From NCBI RefSeq assembly GCF_000204055.1, contig NW_006768860.1:63504-127503 (forward strand): DNA of 64,000 nt. The letters run 5' to 3'. Positions 55,801 through 64,000 of this stretch are shown in pieces. Positions within the stretch are counted from its first letter, which is position 1, and the number at the start of each line of letters is the position of its first letter. A program made the position numbers and the translations under genes. This DNA comes from Melampsora larici-populina 98AG31 (Eukaryota; Basidiomycota; Pucciniomycetes; Pucciniales; Melampsoraceae). A model generated the notes under the pieces. The model was given only the letters and a program-made list of their open reading frames with translations. It did not search any database and was not told the origin of the DNA.

Positions 55801-57642
55801 TTTCAATCGGTTCAATATCATATGGAAATTCAGGTAAGATTTTATGAGTTTTATTCAACTTTTTACTTAAATCTTTTTCTTCACTTGGCCAATTATTCAC
55901 CTTGTTCGAAACGGTTGTATTAAATAATAACTCTTTGGCTGTAAACGTCTCACGTCCTGCAAATCCAGATCCAGCAAACGAATCCCAATCCATCGTTTCT
56001 CTTCTTTGTCTTCTCTGTTGTTTTTCAGTCTCATCTAAATCAAATTCTAATTTCTTTTCCGTTTCTGATGATCCAATCACTCCATCGTCAAATCCTTTAC
56101 TTATAAATCCTGACCATTGTTTTTCGACTAAACTTTTAAACCTTTGGGTTTCCAAATCGATCTCATGTCGGTCATTCTCATCTAATCCTTCTAATTCTTG
56201 TTCTGAACTAATGTTAAGTAAATGTTTATAAGATTTAGTGAAAATCGGTTTGTTTTGTTTATGAGTCGGATTAGATGATGATGAATTCAGGTTAGGTGAT
56301 GAATGATGATCAGATAAGAGTCGTTGCCATGTCTTGGATCCTTTCACGTCCCATTTCGATGCGTTTTGAATCAAGTTTTTATTATAAAATCTTACATTTC
56401 TACGAAACCTTGCTACTGATTCTAACCTAGCTGATGGATGTGTAGAAGTTAAAGATGGAATCACTTTAGGGTATGATCTGATACATGATTCTAATCGAGA
56501 TGCAATTTGTCCTGTTGTACTCTTGGCTTTTTGATCACGTAACTGGCCAAGGAAACAGTATGTCAATGCCTTCGAATTGGATAGTGAGAATAATGATGAA
56601 TGACTTACATATGCCAAAACCATATGTTCAGTTGCATGAGCATAACGTAACCAATTTGAATAAGTTTGTTCAAAAGGTAAATCATCTTCTAAGCCAAAGA
56701 TGAAAGCCCTAAAAGAGAAAATCAAAATGAATCAGATGTAGTTCTCTAGTGATGAAGATGATGGTAGGACTAACCCAAAGATTGCACCACATTTGTGAAT
56801 AGTGATTCCATTGAGATGAGAATATGCAGCAACAGATGAGAAGAGATCAAGCAGCGTGATTAGAATTTCAGCGATGTCTGAAGTTAATGTGTTGAGAAGT
56901 TGAGTAGTAATCGAATCTGGTGGATAGTTTGAATCTGTGAAACAAAGATTTGATGAGTTAAGATAATCTGTAAAAAAAGAATGAAATCAAACTAACCATT
57001 CTCAGCTTGCCTCCAAAGTAAATAACTAGACCAATTTAATAAACCGTGTTGAGATTGAGGATTAATATATCTTGCTAAGACCCATTTAAGAAAAGCCGAA
57101 AGATTATGAGGAGAAGAGATTTGAAGATCTCTTAAGAAATGAGAATGATGACGATTGATACAGGATCTGATTAAAGAATGAGTTGAATCGATTGAAAGAT
57201 CAAGAGCATGTGAAGAAAAGATTAAAGGAGAATCTAATGGTCTAGATTTAAGTTGATTTGAGATGAGTTTGATGAGTTGAGAAGTAGTTTTGATATCTAA
57301 TTCGATTTGAGTAAACAGACCAGTATAACCATATAAAAGTTGAAGTTCTTGAGCTTGATCTGCTGATGGATGATGATGATTAGAAAGTTGATGAGAAGAA
57401 GTAGAAGTAGAAGCTAAAGTAAAAGCAGGCGTTGGATTTAAGATAGGTCTACCAAAGTCATCTATGTGAGCTGGTTTATAAATTGAAAGTTGATTTGATT
57501 GAGTATGAAGTGAAGGTAATGACTGAGATGAATTGATTAGATGGTTTGAATGAGTTGAAGATGATGAAGATGATGAAGTGGCTTTGAGTGGGGTTGAGCT
57601 TGGTTTTGATTTGTTGGATCTTGATTTGAAGATTGATGGCAT
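52882..57642 (-). CDS. Msb1/Mug8-domain protein (cell polarity), 1272 residues
   Basis: Exons on the minus strand: 57642-56997, 56934-56775, 56708-56609, 56542-54806, 54148-53254, 53162-52882, all in frame. After a Ser-rich N-terminus (MPSIFKSRSNKSKPSS), the region from about residue 75 to 330 carries LQLLYGYTGLFTQIELDIKT, LSAFLKWVLARYINPQSQHG, LLNWSSYLLWR, HLNGITIHKCGAIFGAFIFG and WLRYAHATEHMVLAYLRDQK. I recognise this as the Msb1/Mug8 domain (PF08101-type), related to RhoGAP folds and known in yeast Msb1, a Cdc42/Rho1-pathway polarity factor. The rest is long, low-complexity, Ser/Asn/Pro rich. The fourth intron (54805-54149, 657 bp) is far longer than the others. Start ATG is the first of the frame. 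Function in polarised growth is inferred from the family. Confidence 0.88.
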
Positions 57643-57706
57643 CTTCAGCTTCAGCTTCAGCCTTGTGAAGACGATGAGTTGATTATCTTGTTATCTTGAT
57701 GGTGAG

Positions 57707-57745
57707 TTGGTTGGTTGGTTGGTTGGTTGGGTTGGTTAGTTAGTT
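57707..57745. repeat. TTGG tetranucleotide microsatellite
   Basis: Runs of TTGG/GGTT just upstream of the Msb1-like start codon, in its promoter or 5' UTR; reads CCAA on the sense strand of that gene. Confidence 0.85.
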
Positions 57746-59988
57746 GATGGATGAAATGAGATGGTGATGAGTTGATGGTTTTTACTTCTTGACCATCTTC
57801 GTTTTGTTCGTTTTAAGCAATTCGATAACCAATCAATTATGTAAAAGTGTGAAATTAATTTTAATTTTAATTTGTAGTGATCGTTTTCTTCTTTTAAGTA
57901 TTCTCATCATCATCATCAGTCTCATCCTCATCTCCCTTTGATTCATGATCCTACCCTGCTCGTTGGGTTGCTATGTACCCTTCTCTTCATCAATCTGATC
58001 TGACCTTGGAGATCAGATCAAGTGAACCTCTCAAGTCTTCTGACTACCTATCAAGGCTCTTTCTACACAAGGCTCTATCGACACACTTAATCCTTATTTT
58101 CAAGCTTTTGAGTCACAATGGGAAAACCTTGAAAAGGAAACTGTCAGCTGAGTTGTGATCAACATTTTAGCTTTCACAATACAGATTTGTTGATCGGTGA
58201 CAGTCACTCTACCTTAATTCCATTCACATCTTTTCTTTCATCACTCTACATATAGAGTTTGGTTTTTAGTCAAGTTCAAAACACGGCGAGGTGTCGGGAA
58301 AGGACAACTACCATTATCACGGCTACATACAAAAAATAAAAAGACTCAAGTATAAATTGAAAACTCAAAAAGTGATATTTTTCAATGAATAAGTCTCTTA
58401 GAAAGATCACATGGCTTGAATTGAACATCAACCTGGTTTATTTTATCATTGGTTAAATCACAAAACAGTCCATGAAGGCCACCTACACAAAGCCATCAAA
58501 TTGTCTATTGTGTAGGGAACAATATTCAATTGGTCATTTGAGAAATCTGCATGTATTCAGTTCAACCTTTTCTACTTGAAAATGTAAAAAGTGGTCTTTA
58601 AAAGTGATGAATGAAAAATGAGTCCATGGGAAAAGTCAAATTCAAGTTATGGAAATCAACAATTCAACATTCTTTTTAAAGATTCAAAACCCAATTCTTG
58701 ATCTCTTGATTAATGTGCTTTACTTCCCTTTATAGGTTTACTTTTTTTTCTCTTGTGCTCTAGACCAGATCTTAGTGATAACAGTAAAAACCCTTTTGCC
58801 AACATATTTTTCAAAGTGTTGAGAAATTCACATGATCCTAATATCTACTTAACAAAGTCATCTTGAATCCTAGGGGGAAAGATACAATAAAGATGAAGGG
58901 ACACAAGGTACGTACAGAGTTGTGCTTCGAATCTTGGTAGCAGGTTAGCTGACCTTTTGGTGATGTCAAAAAGTCTTCAATCAAAAGATTTTCATAATTA
59001 TTATGAAATCTTATGTTGCTTTTCCTGCTTCTTGTACATCTTTCTCCTTCAAAATCAGCAGATCAAATTGTACTCAAAGGCAGTTTGAAATCTTGTAGGT
59101 CAGAGTAAAACTCTAAGAGAAAAATTTGAGAAATGTCAAAGTGTACATATACATAACAAACATTTTGGTGCTCAAGATTGTTCAAAGATCCAAGGTGGTC
59201 TTTTTGCTCACTCAAACATCTTTCAATTCATCTAGGTTCAAACTTCAAAGTCTTGCTGGGTGGTTAAAGAAACATGTATAAACAGTCCACTTGAGATTTC
59301 CAAGCAACACAGAATTCCATGTTTGTATAAAAGTTTCTTCTTGATTCTAGACCTTTGTCCACCACCAAAAAGTCACTTATTTTTTCACTCAGACACTCCA
59401 CATTGCACATAGGACCGACCCCTCTGTGCCTCTGGGGTTTGTTTTGTTTTCACCTGGGCACTGAGGGGACTTATGTAAGTAAGATAAGAATATCATACTT
59501 GAGGTGTTTTATTGTCCTCTGGGCTGTGATAATGAACTGATTTGAGGGGACTTTTGTGTTAGAGCAGGAAGTGAGGAATTATCCAATGCAGCCATAGGGG
59601 TGGGGAGCAATGACATATAACACCAGCAGGGCTTTGGTTTGAGGGCCACGAGTCCCAAAAAGGTTCAAAAAGGCAAGACTTTGAGAGATTTTTGAGCTCT
59701 TTATGAACTTTTGTTCGGCCATCGGACATTTAAATATTCTACGACATCAACACTTCATCACTTTTTATGATTCAAAAAATGTGTCAAAGCAAAGTCTACA
59801 TCATCACAAAACAAATGTTCTTCGATATGATCAAAAGGAAGACAAGACCATCAAGATAAGCCTAGATAAGCTAATTCGGACGATAAAAGTAAAGTTACTC
59901 GATTTATACATGAAAGATTACATCATTTGCAGTACTTGACGTCGCAAGCTAGTACAAAGGTTAAATAAATCACCGAGAATTCATAAGG
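57746..59988. other. Intergenic, 2.2 kb, no supported gene
   Basis: AT-rich; short frames only (57973-58158, 59355-59540, 59703-59939), none with motifs. CAT/ATC runs near 57905-57945. No repeat pair recognised. Confidence 0.45.
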
Positions 59989-60700
59989 CTAATCAGTGAT
60001 AAAAGTGCATGATATAGCCAAATGTACAATGTACGTACTCGCGAAGATCACGTAGGCTGGGTCCACTGATCGAGCCTTTAGATCTGTAGTAGTCGGTCCT
60101 TTCACCGGGTCATTGTAAGATTTGTATGGAAATACTTTCATTTTGCTTCTATTATTGGCTAGAATCACGAGTGTATTAGTGATAGATTGGATGTTCATCA
60201 AGAGTTGAAGAAAAACATATTTTTTTGGATTTGCAGATACATATTCAAGTTATGGGGATAGCCAGAAGTGTGCATGTTTAGACGAGAGTTTTGATCAGAG
60301 TTGACTTACGATCTATTTTGTAAGAATGCAAATCTAAATTGTCCGGACTGGCTATGAGCTGAGGTGCCGAACCTATATTGATGAACAGAAGGTGCGTTAG
60401 GTCTTTAACATATGATACTTCAGCATCATCGATATGTTTAGAACCCGAGGTGACTGACAGATGGTACAAGTCCAGACCTGTGCTGGGGTCTGGCACACTA
60501 TTGATTTGTAGAACATGAGCATATCAGTGGCGGCGAGGGTGATGAGCATGATTCGATAACTCGAACTCACCCTTATCCGGTCCGGACCAAGCTATATCGC
60601 ATGTGTATGATGGATCGTTGTAATCTGCTTTTGCTACAAAAGCCAATGACACGACAATGGTGATGGTAGTGAAGAGCTTCAGAGATTTAAACATTTTCAT
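59989..60700 (-). CDS. Small secreted protein (about 159 residues), function unknown
   Basis: Exons on the minus strand: 60700-60571, 60489-60310, 60158-59989, joined in frame through GTGAGT and GTAAGT donors. MKMFKSLKLFTTITIVVSLA then FVAKA is a clear signal peptide with AKA cleavage. The mature N-terminus is DYNDPSYTCDIAWSGPDK, followed by LDLYHLSVTSGSKHIDDAEV, LTHLLFINIGSAPQLIAS and, in exon 3, KMKVFPYKSYNDPVKG. Only two cysteines. The downstream end is uncertain: GTACGT near 60030 could be another donor. No family recognised; extracellular effector or enzyme inhibitor are both possible. Confidence 0.6.
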
Positions 60701-61147
60701 TAAATGGACGAAGATAGTAGTCTTGGGTTTAAAACAGCACGTTGATAATCTGAAGTTCTCGATGTAGATTTGTTTATTTATTTACTGATGAAATATTCAG
60801 AGTGCGTGATCATTAGGTATGACCTTTTATAAGGAAAGATTCCTGCCGGATAAAAAAATTGTCCTCATCGTCATCGTGCTAAACTCATTGGAATCCCTCG
60901 TGGCGGCGTTGAGGCGTCGAGTCGTTCCCTCTACATCGTTTGTCATTTTGCCATATGTAGTTGACCTTGTACACTTCCGAGCGCCGCTGGCCCGGGCCGT
61001 ATGGTTCTCAGACTCTTGATGAACCTCTAAGACCTTCTAAAGCCCTTTCAAGTCTTTCGGTTCACAGATCATCTTTATAGAATTTGCACATCAAGAATCA
61101 TTATTTTTTCAAGAACTTCATCGCAACACACCTCAACCAACTTCGAA
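60701..61147. other. Region between the small secreted gene and the LINE ORF1
   Basis: Contains the promoter of the minus-strand gene and the 5' UTR of the LINE (about the last 120 bp, CA-rich just before the ATG). The true LINE 5' end cannot be set without another copy. Confidence 0.45.
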
Positions 61148-62377
61148 ATGCCGTCGAAACGCCCTCAGGGCATCGACGAAGATAACCCGTCCCCTCACCC
61201 GAAAAATCCAAGGCCGAATAAGGAGCAAATCGACCCGAATGCAATGGAAGATGTACTAACTTCCCTAGCAAATAGCAACTCAGGCTCTAATGAGACACTA
61301 CTACGAACGGTCATTCAAATGCTTTCAATGTTTATGGATACTATCAAGAAACTCAACGATAAGATTGATCGACTAGAAGCCGAGAAAAACAAGGAAACGA
61401 TACTAGGCACACGAGCAGTGAACCCCCTCCACGTAGGCCAACCCTCGACCGTTAGTCAACAGACCCCCGCTAAACCACATGCCTGGACAAACCCTTATCC
61501 GAAACGCCAATCAGAGAAAGTTCCGAAATCCCCCCCCAAAAATGCTGACATAAACAAGTTTAAAGCAGCTACTCTAATTATTCATAAAACCCCCGGACTA
61601 GAACCTTTTAAAGGTATGAAAAGCTCAGAAATTGTGCGAAGCATCAACTCAGCTCTCCATTCCTTGGACGCGAAAGTAAACGATACCCCAGTAAAAGTAC
61701 GAGGAGCTGAGATACTAAAGTCAGGAGACATCCTCATGAATATCGACAATAGATTGATGAAAAACTGGCTACTGGAGAACAAGCACATCTGGACTAAGAT
61801 CACCCATAAAGACTTTGAAACAGCTCAAGCCAGATACCCAGTTCTTTTCAATTTTGTACCGGCTGATATCGACGTCAACAGTAAAGATTTTCCCAAAATG
61901 CTCAGTATTGAAAACGACATCCCACTAGAGCTCATTCACTCCGTTAGATGGATCAAAGATCCGGTCGACACCAAGAAGAAATATGGAACGATAGTACTGA
62001 ATCTATTAGACAAAGAACTCGCCCACAAGATCAAAAAAGGAGGACTGTACGCCGACTGCCACAGAATCAAAAGTCAACATTACGAACAAGGCCCCACGAT
62101 GTGCTTTAACTGCCTAGACCTTTACCACACTCACACGTCTTGCTCCAACAACCCAAATTGCGCTAAATGCGGTGACGCACATAGCACACGAGAGTGTGCA
62201 AACAACGACTCTGACCAAGTATGCGCACGCTGCTACAGTTTTGACAGTCTTAAAACGAGTTGTAAGATTGATCGCTTCACCCCCAAATATAACCATTCCC
62301 CTAAAAGTTTGAATTGCCCACTACGAAACACACAGTTTAAGATTACCGCTCACCCCACAACTGAAGATGAGTTATAA
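61148..62377 (+). CDS. LINE ORF1 protein: coiled coil plus CCHC zinc knuckles (409 residues)
   Basis: Polar N-terminus, then a likely coiled coil (MFMDTIKKLNDKIDRLEAEK), a middle domain (IIHKTPGLEPFKGMKSSEIV, DILMNIDNRLMKNWLLENK) and C-terminal zinc knuckles: CFNCLDLYHTHTSC, CAKCGDAHSTREC and CARCYSFDSLKTSC. ORF1 proteins bind the element RNA and chaperone it. The start is the first ATG, MPSKRPQGIDED. The stop overlaps the ORF2 start. Confidence 0.9.
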   Translation: MPSKRPQGIDEDNPSPHPKNPRPNKEQIDPNAMEDVLTSLANSNSGSNETLLRTVIQMLSMFMDTIKKLNDKIDRLEAEKNKETILGTRAVNPLHVGQPSTVSQQTPAKPHAWTNPYPKRQSEKVPKSPPKNADINKFKAATLIIHKTPGLEPFKGMKSSEIVRSINSALHSLDAKVNDTPVKVRGAEILKSGDILMNIDNRLMKNWLLENKHIWTKITHKDFETAQARYPVLFNFVPADIDVNSKDFPKMLSIENDIPLELIHSVRWIKDPVDTKKKYGTIVLNLLDKELAHKIKKGGLYADCHRIKSQHYEQGPTMCFNCLDLYHTHTSCSNNPNCAKCGDAHSTRECANNDSDQVCARCYSFDSLKTSCKIDRFTPKYNHSPKSLNCPLRNTQFKITAHPTTEDEL

Positions 62378-64000
62378 TCACATCCGTCAGACATCTAACA
62401 GACCACCATCACCCCTATACCTTGAAAGCGAAGACAACACTGAAGACGGTCTCAGCACTACATCCGATATCCCCCTTTCCATCGACAAACTCTCCGTTCT
62501 ACATTTTAACTGCCACAACTCCATTCAACTCACTCACGAAGCGCTCACCTACACACACTATTCCATTTTATCCCTTCAAGAACCGTGGTTTAATAGTCAT
62601 TCATTACCATTCCCTCACCATGAAGCGTGGAATTGCTTCTCGGCGTACGATTACAACCCCACTGCATGGTCAGACAGACCTAGAATATGTTTATATGTAT
62701 CTAAGCTCATTCCGACTTCCCAAATTTCGATTCTACCCAGCTTATCCGACATTATATTAGGAATCGACATTCAAGATGTTTCCTCAAAACAAACCAAACT
62801 CTGTATCATCTCTTGGTACAACCCGCCAAACTCCCTGAGAGGCCTCCTTTCTCTTGAGCACTGGCTGAACAGGCACCACAAACGCCAAATCCCAACCATA
62901 ATCACCACCGACTCGAACCTCCACCACCATTCTTGGAATCCTCCGGGCTACTCCGCGACGGACAGCCAAGCAAAGAAACTGATTCACCTCCTTAGCTCAA
63001 AAGGATTCAAACTCACCTCTCCCAGAGGTACTCCAACTCGTTTCTCGACGGGTACACAGGCCACCACCATAGATCTCATTTGGGCTAGCTGGAACCTCGT
63101 AGGAAAGGTTTTGAGCTGTAAAGTACTGACCAAAGCCCTAGCCTCAGACCATTTCCCAATAGAAACTTTTCTGGATTTTTCTATAATCCCGCCTCTGAGT
63201 TCTCATGTTTCAATTGACATCACTAACATTGATGCTACTTCCCTCCATAGTTCAATAACGTCCCAGCTATCTCGCCTCCCACCAGCTTTAAACACCATCA
63301 GTGACGTGGATGAAGCTATCACAACGCTATCTACCATCATCCTAGAATCAACCCAAAAACAAGGGAAAAAAGTCAAAACAAACGTCAACAAATACAAAAG
63401 CTGGTGGGACAAGGATACGCTGAACCCGATCCTCAAAAATCGAAACCGGGCTCGGAGATGGTGGCTGCGATCTCAGCTCCCTGAAGCACGACAATGCTAT
63501 ATAGAGTGGCAAAACTTTTTCAAAGAGCAAGTTATGAAAATCAAGACACGCCACTGGAAAACTTTTCTTACAAACTGCTCCGGTAATGATACATTCAAGG
63601 CATTCAGATACGTGAAACCTAAAGCTACTGGGGAAATCGCCCCGCTAAAGAAACCCGATGGATCTGTCACCACCGACAAAGAAGAACAAGCTCAACTCCT
63701 ATACTACGGTACCTCAGTCGCTCATATAGAGGCCGATCTCTCGGATATTACCCCGACAGCCGAACAACCAGACCCTCTTATTTTCCCAGATATCATTCCT
63801 GACGAACTGACGAGAATCATTGATACCCTCCCAAATCGCAAAGCAAACGGAGGCGACCAAATATCCAACGAAATCATTAAACTATCCCTACCAGCTATTG
63901 ATGAAGAATTATGCCGAATCTTCAACACCTGTTTCAGATTAGGCTATTTCCCTAGAGTATGGCGAACAGCGGTCACTATTATTATCAGGAAAAATGGTAA
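62367..64000 (+). CDS. LINE ORF2: AP-like endonuclease and reverse transcriptase (partial, runs off the window)
   Basis: The ATG at 62367 overlaps the ORF1 stop (62375-62377) in the +1 frame, so reinitiation or frameshift is expected. N-terminal endonuclease-exonuclease-phosphatase domain: LSVLHFNCHNS, ILSLQEPWF (catalytic Glu), TTDSNLHHHSW, RFSTGTQATTIDLIWAS (Asp) and ASDHFPIETF (His). Then the pre-RT linker with YKSWWDKDTLNPILKNRNRA and, near the edge, IPDELTRIIDTLPNRKANGG and CFRLGYFPRVWRTAVTIII, the start of RT. The open frame covers about 544 codons without a stop. Confidence 0.93.
   Translation, partial: MSYNHIRQTSNRPPSPLYLESEDNTEDGLSTTSDIPLSIDKLSVLHFNCHNSIQLTHEALTYTHYSILSLQEPWFNSHSLPFPHHEAWNCFSAYDYNPTAWSDRPRICLYVSKLIPTSQISILPSLSDIILGIDIQDVSSKQTKLCIISWYNPPNSLRGLLSLEHWLNRHHKRQIPTIITTDSNLHHHSWNPPGYSATDSQAKKLIHLLSSKGFKLTSPRGTPTRFSTGTQATTIDLIWASWNLVGKVLSCKVLTKALASDHFPIETFLDFSIIPPLSSHVSIDITNIDATSLHSSITSQLSRLPPALNTISDVDEAITTLSTIILESTQKQGKKVKTNVNKYKSWWDKDTLNPILKNRNRARRWWLRSQLPEARQCYIEWQNFFKEQVMKIKTRHWKTFLTNCSGNDTFKAFRYVKPKATGEIAPLKKPDGSVTTDKEEQAQLLYYGTSVAHIEADLSDITPTAEQPDPLIFPDIIPDELTRIIDTLPNRKANGGDQISNEIIKLSLPAIDEELCRIFNTCFRLGYFPRVWRTAVTIIIRKNG

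Larger units (their letters stand above)
61148..64000 (+). mobile_element. LINE retrotransposon with ORF1 and ORF2, apparently intact, cut by the right edge
   Basis: Two overlapping ORFs in order gag-like ORF1 then endonuclease/RT ORF2, with no stop or shift up to position 64000. That organisation and the AP-type endonuclease place it in the Tad/I/jockey group of LINEs. The 3' half (rest of RT, RNase H, tail) lies outside the window. It is a different, far better preserved copy than the LINE relic at 30-39 kb. Confidence 0.92.

Overview
The window reads as nuclear DNA of a basidiomycete, most likely a rust fungus (Pucciniales). Genes are split by many short GT-AG introns of about 50-140 bp and several encode lineage-specific secreted proteins. 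Intergenic space is packed with LTR elements, LINEs and MITEs. The rust assignment is inferred from this style; no marker fixes the genus, though Melampsora-like genomes would fit.

Layout. 0-4 kb: divergent chromatin/ribosome pair EAF3 (minus, cut by the left edge) and the nucleolar GTPase NOG2 (plus). 5.5-8.4 kb: Ser/Asn-rich secreted protein with a cysteine-containing C-terminal domain. 8.7-12.0 kb: very young LTR element (identical 214-bp LTRs, perfect 5-bp TSD, half-tRNA-type primer site) that carries no reverse transcriptase or integrase, only one roughly 700-residue ORF of unknown function interrupted by an assembly gap. 12.3-14.3 kb: 2-kb inverted-repeat element with two Harbinger-type MITEs nested in it. 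15.3-19.0 kb: secreted RING-finger protein and a small secreted cysteine-rich protein. 20.4-27.6 kb: UBLCP1-type CTD phosphatase and a conserved-looking hypothetical protein. 29.3-38.8 kb: TE stack: a Mutator-type MITE, then an old LINE split by a complete Ty3/gypsy chromovirus (30.3-36.5 kb) and by a TIR element holding a 75-bp minisatellite. 40.0-43.5 kb: divergent pair of a peroxisomal enoyl-CoA hydratase (C-terminal SKL) and a classical protein tyrosine phosphatase. 47.2-50.1 kb: large secreted lineage-specific protein. 50.9-51.8 kb: hAT-type element with further MITEs inside. 52.9-57.6 kb: Msb1/Mug8-domain polarity protein. 60.0-60.7 kb: another small secreted protein. 61.1 kb to the right edge: apparently intact LINE (ORF1 plus the endonuclease and start of the RT of ORF2).

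The host genes do not form one pathway; they are housekeeping genes (chromatin, ribosome assembly, proteasome/CTD phosphatase, beta-oxidation, signalling, polarity) separated by TE-rich blocks that also hold the candidate secreted effectors. The strongest candidates for something undescribed are the non-autonomous LTR element with its single non-pol ORF, the gypsy element with a -1 slippery site at gag/pro plus a possible self-priming primer site, and the multi-layer nested transposon block at 30-38.8 kb. All gene models are my own splicing by eye; protein and transposon families are assigned from recognised motifs, with no database search.
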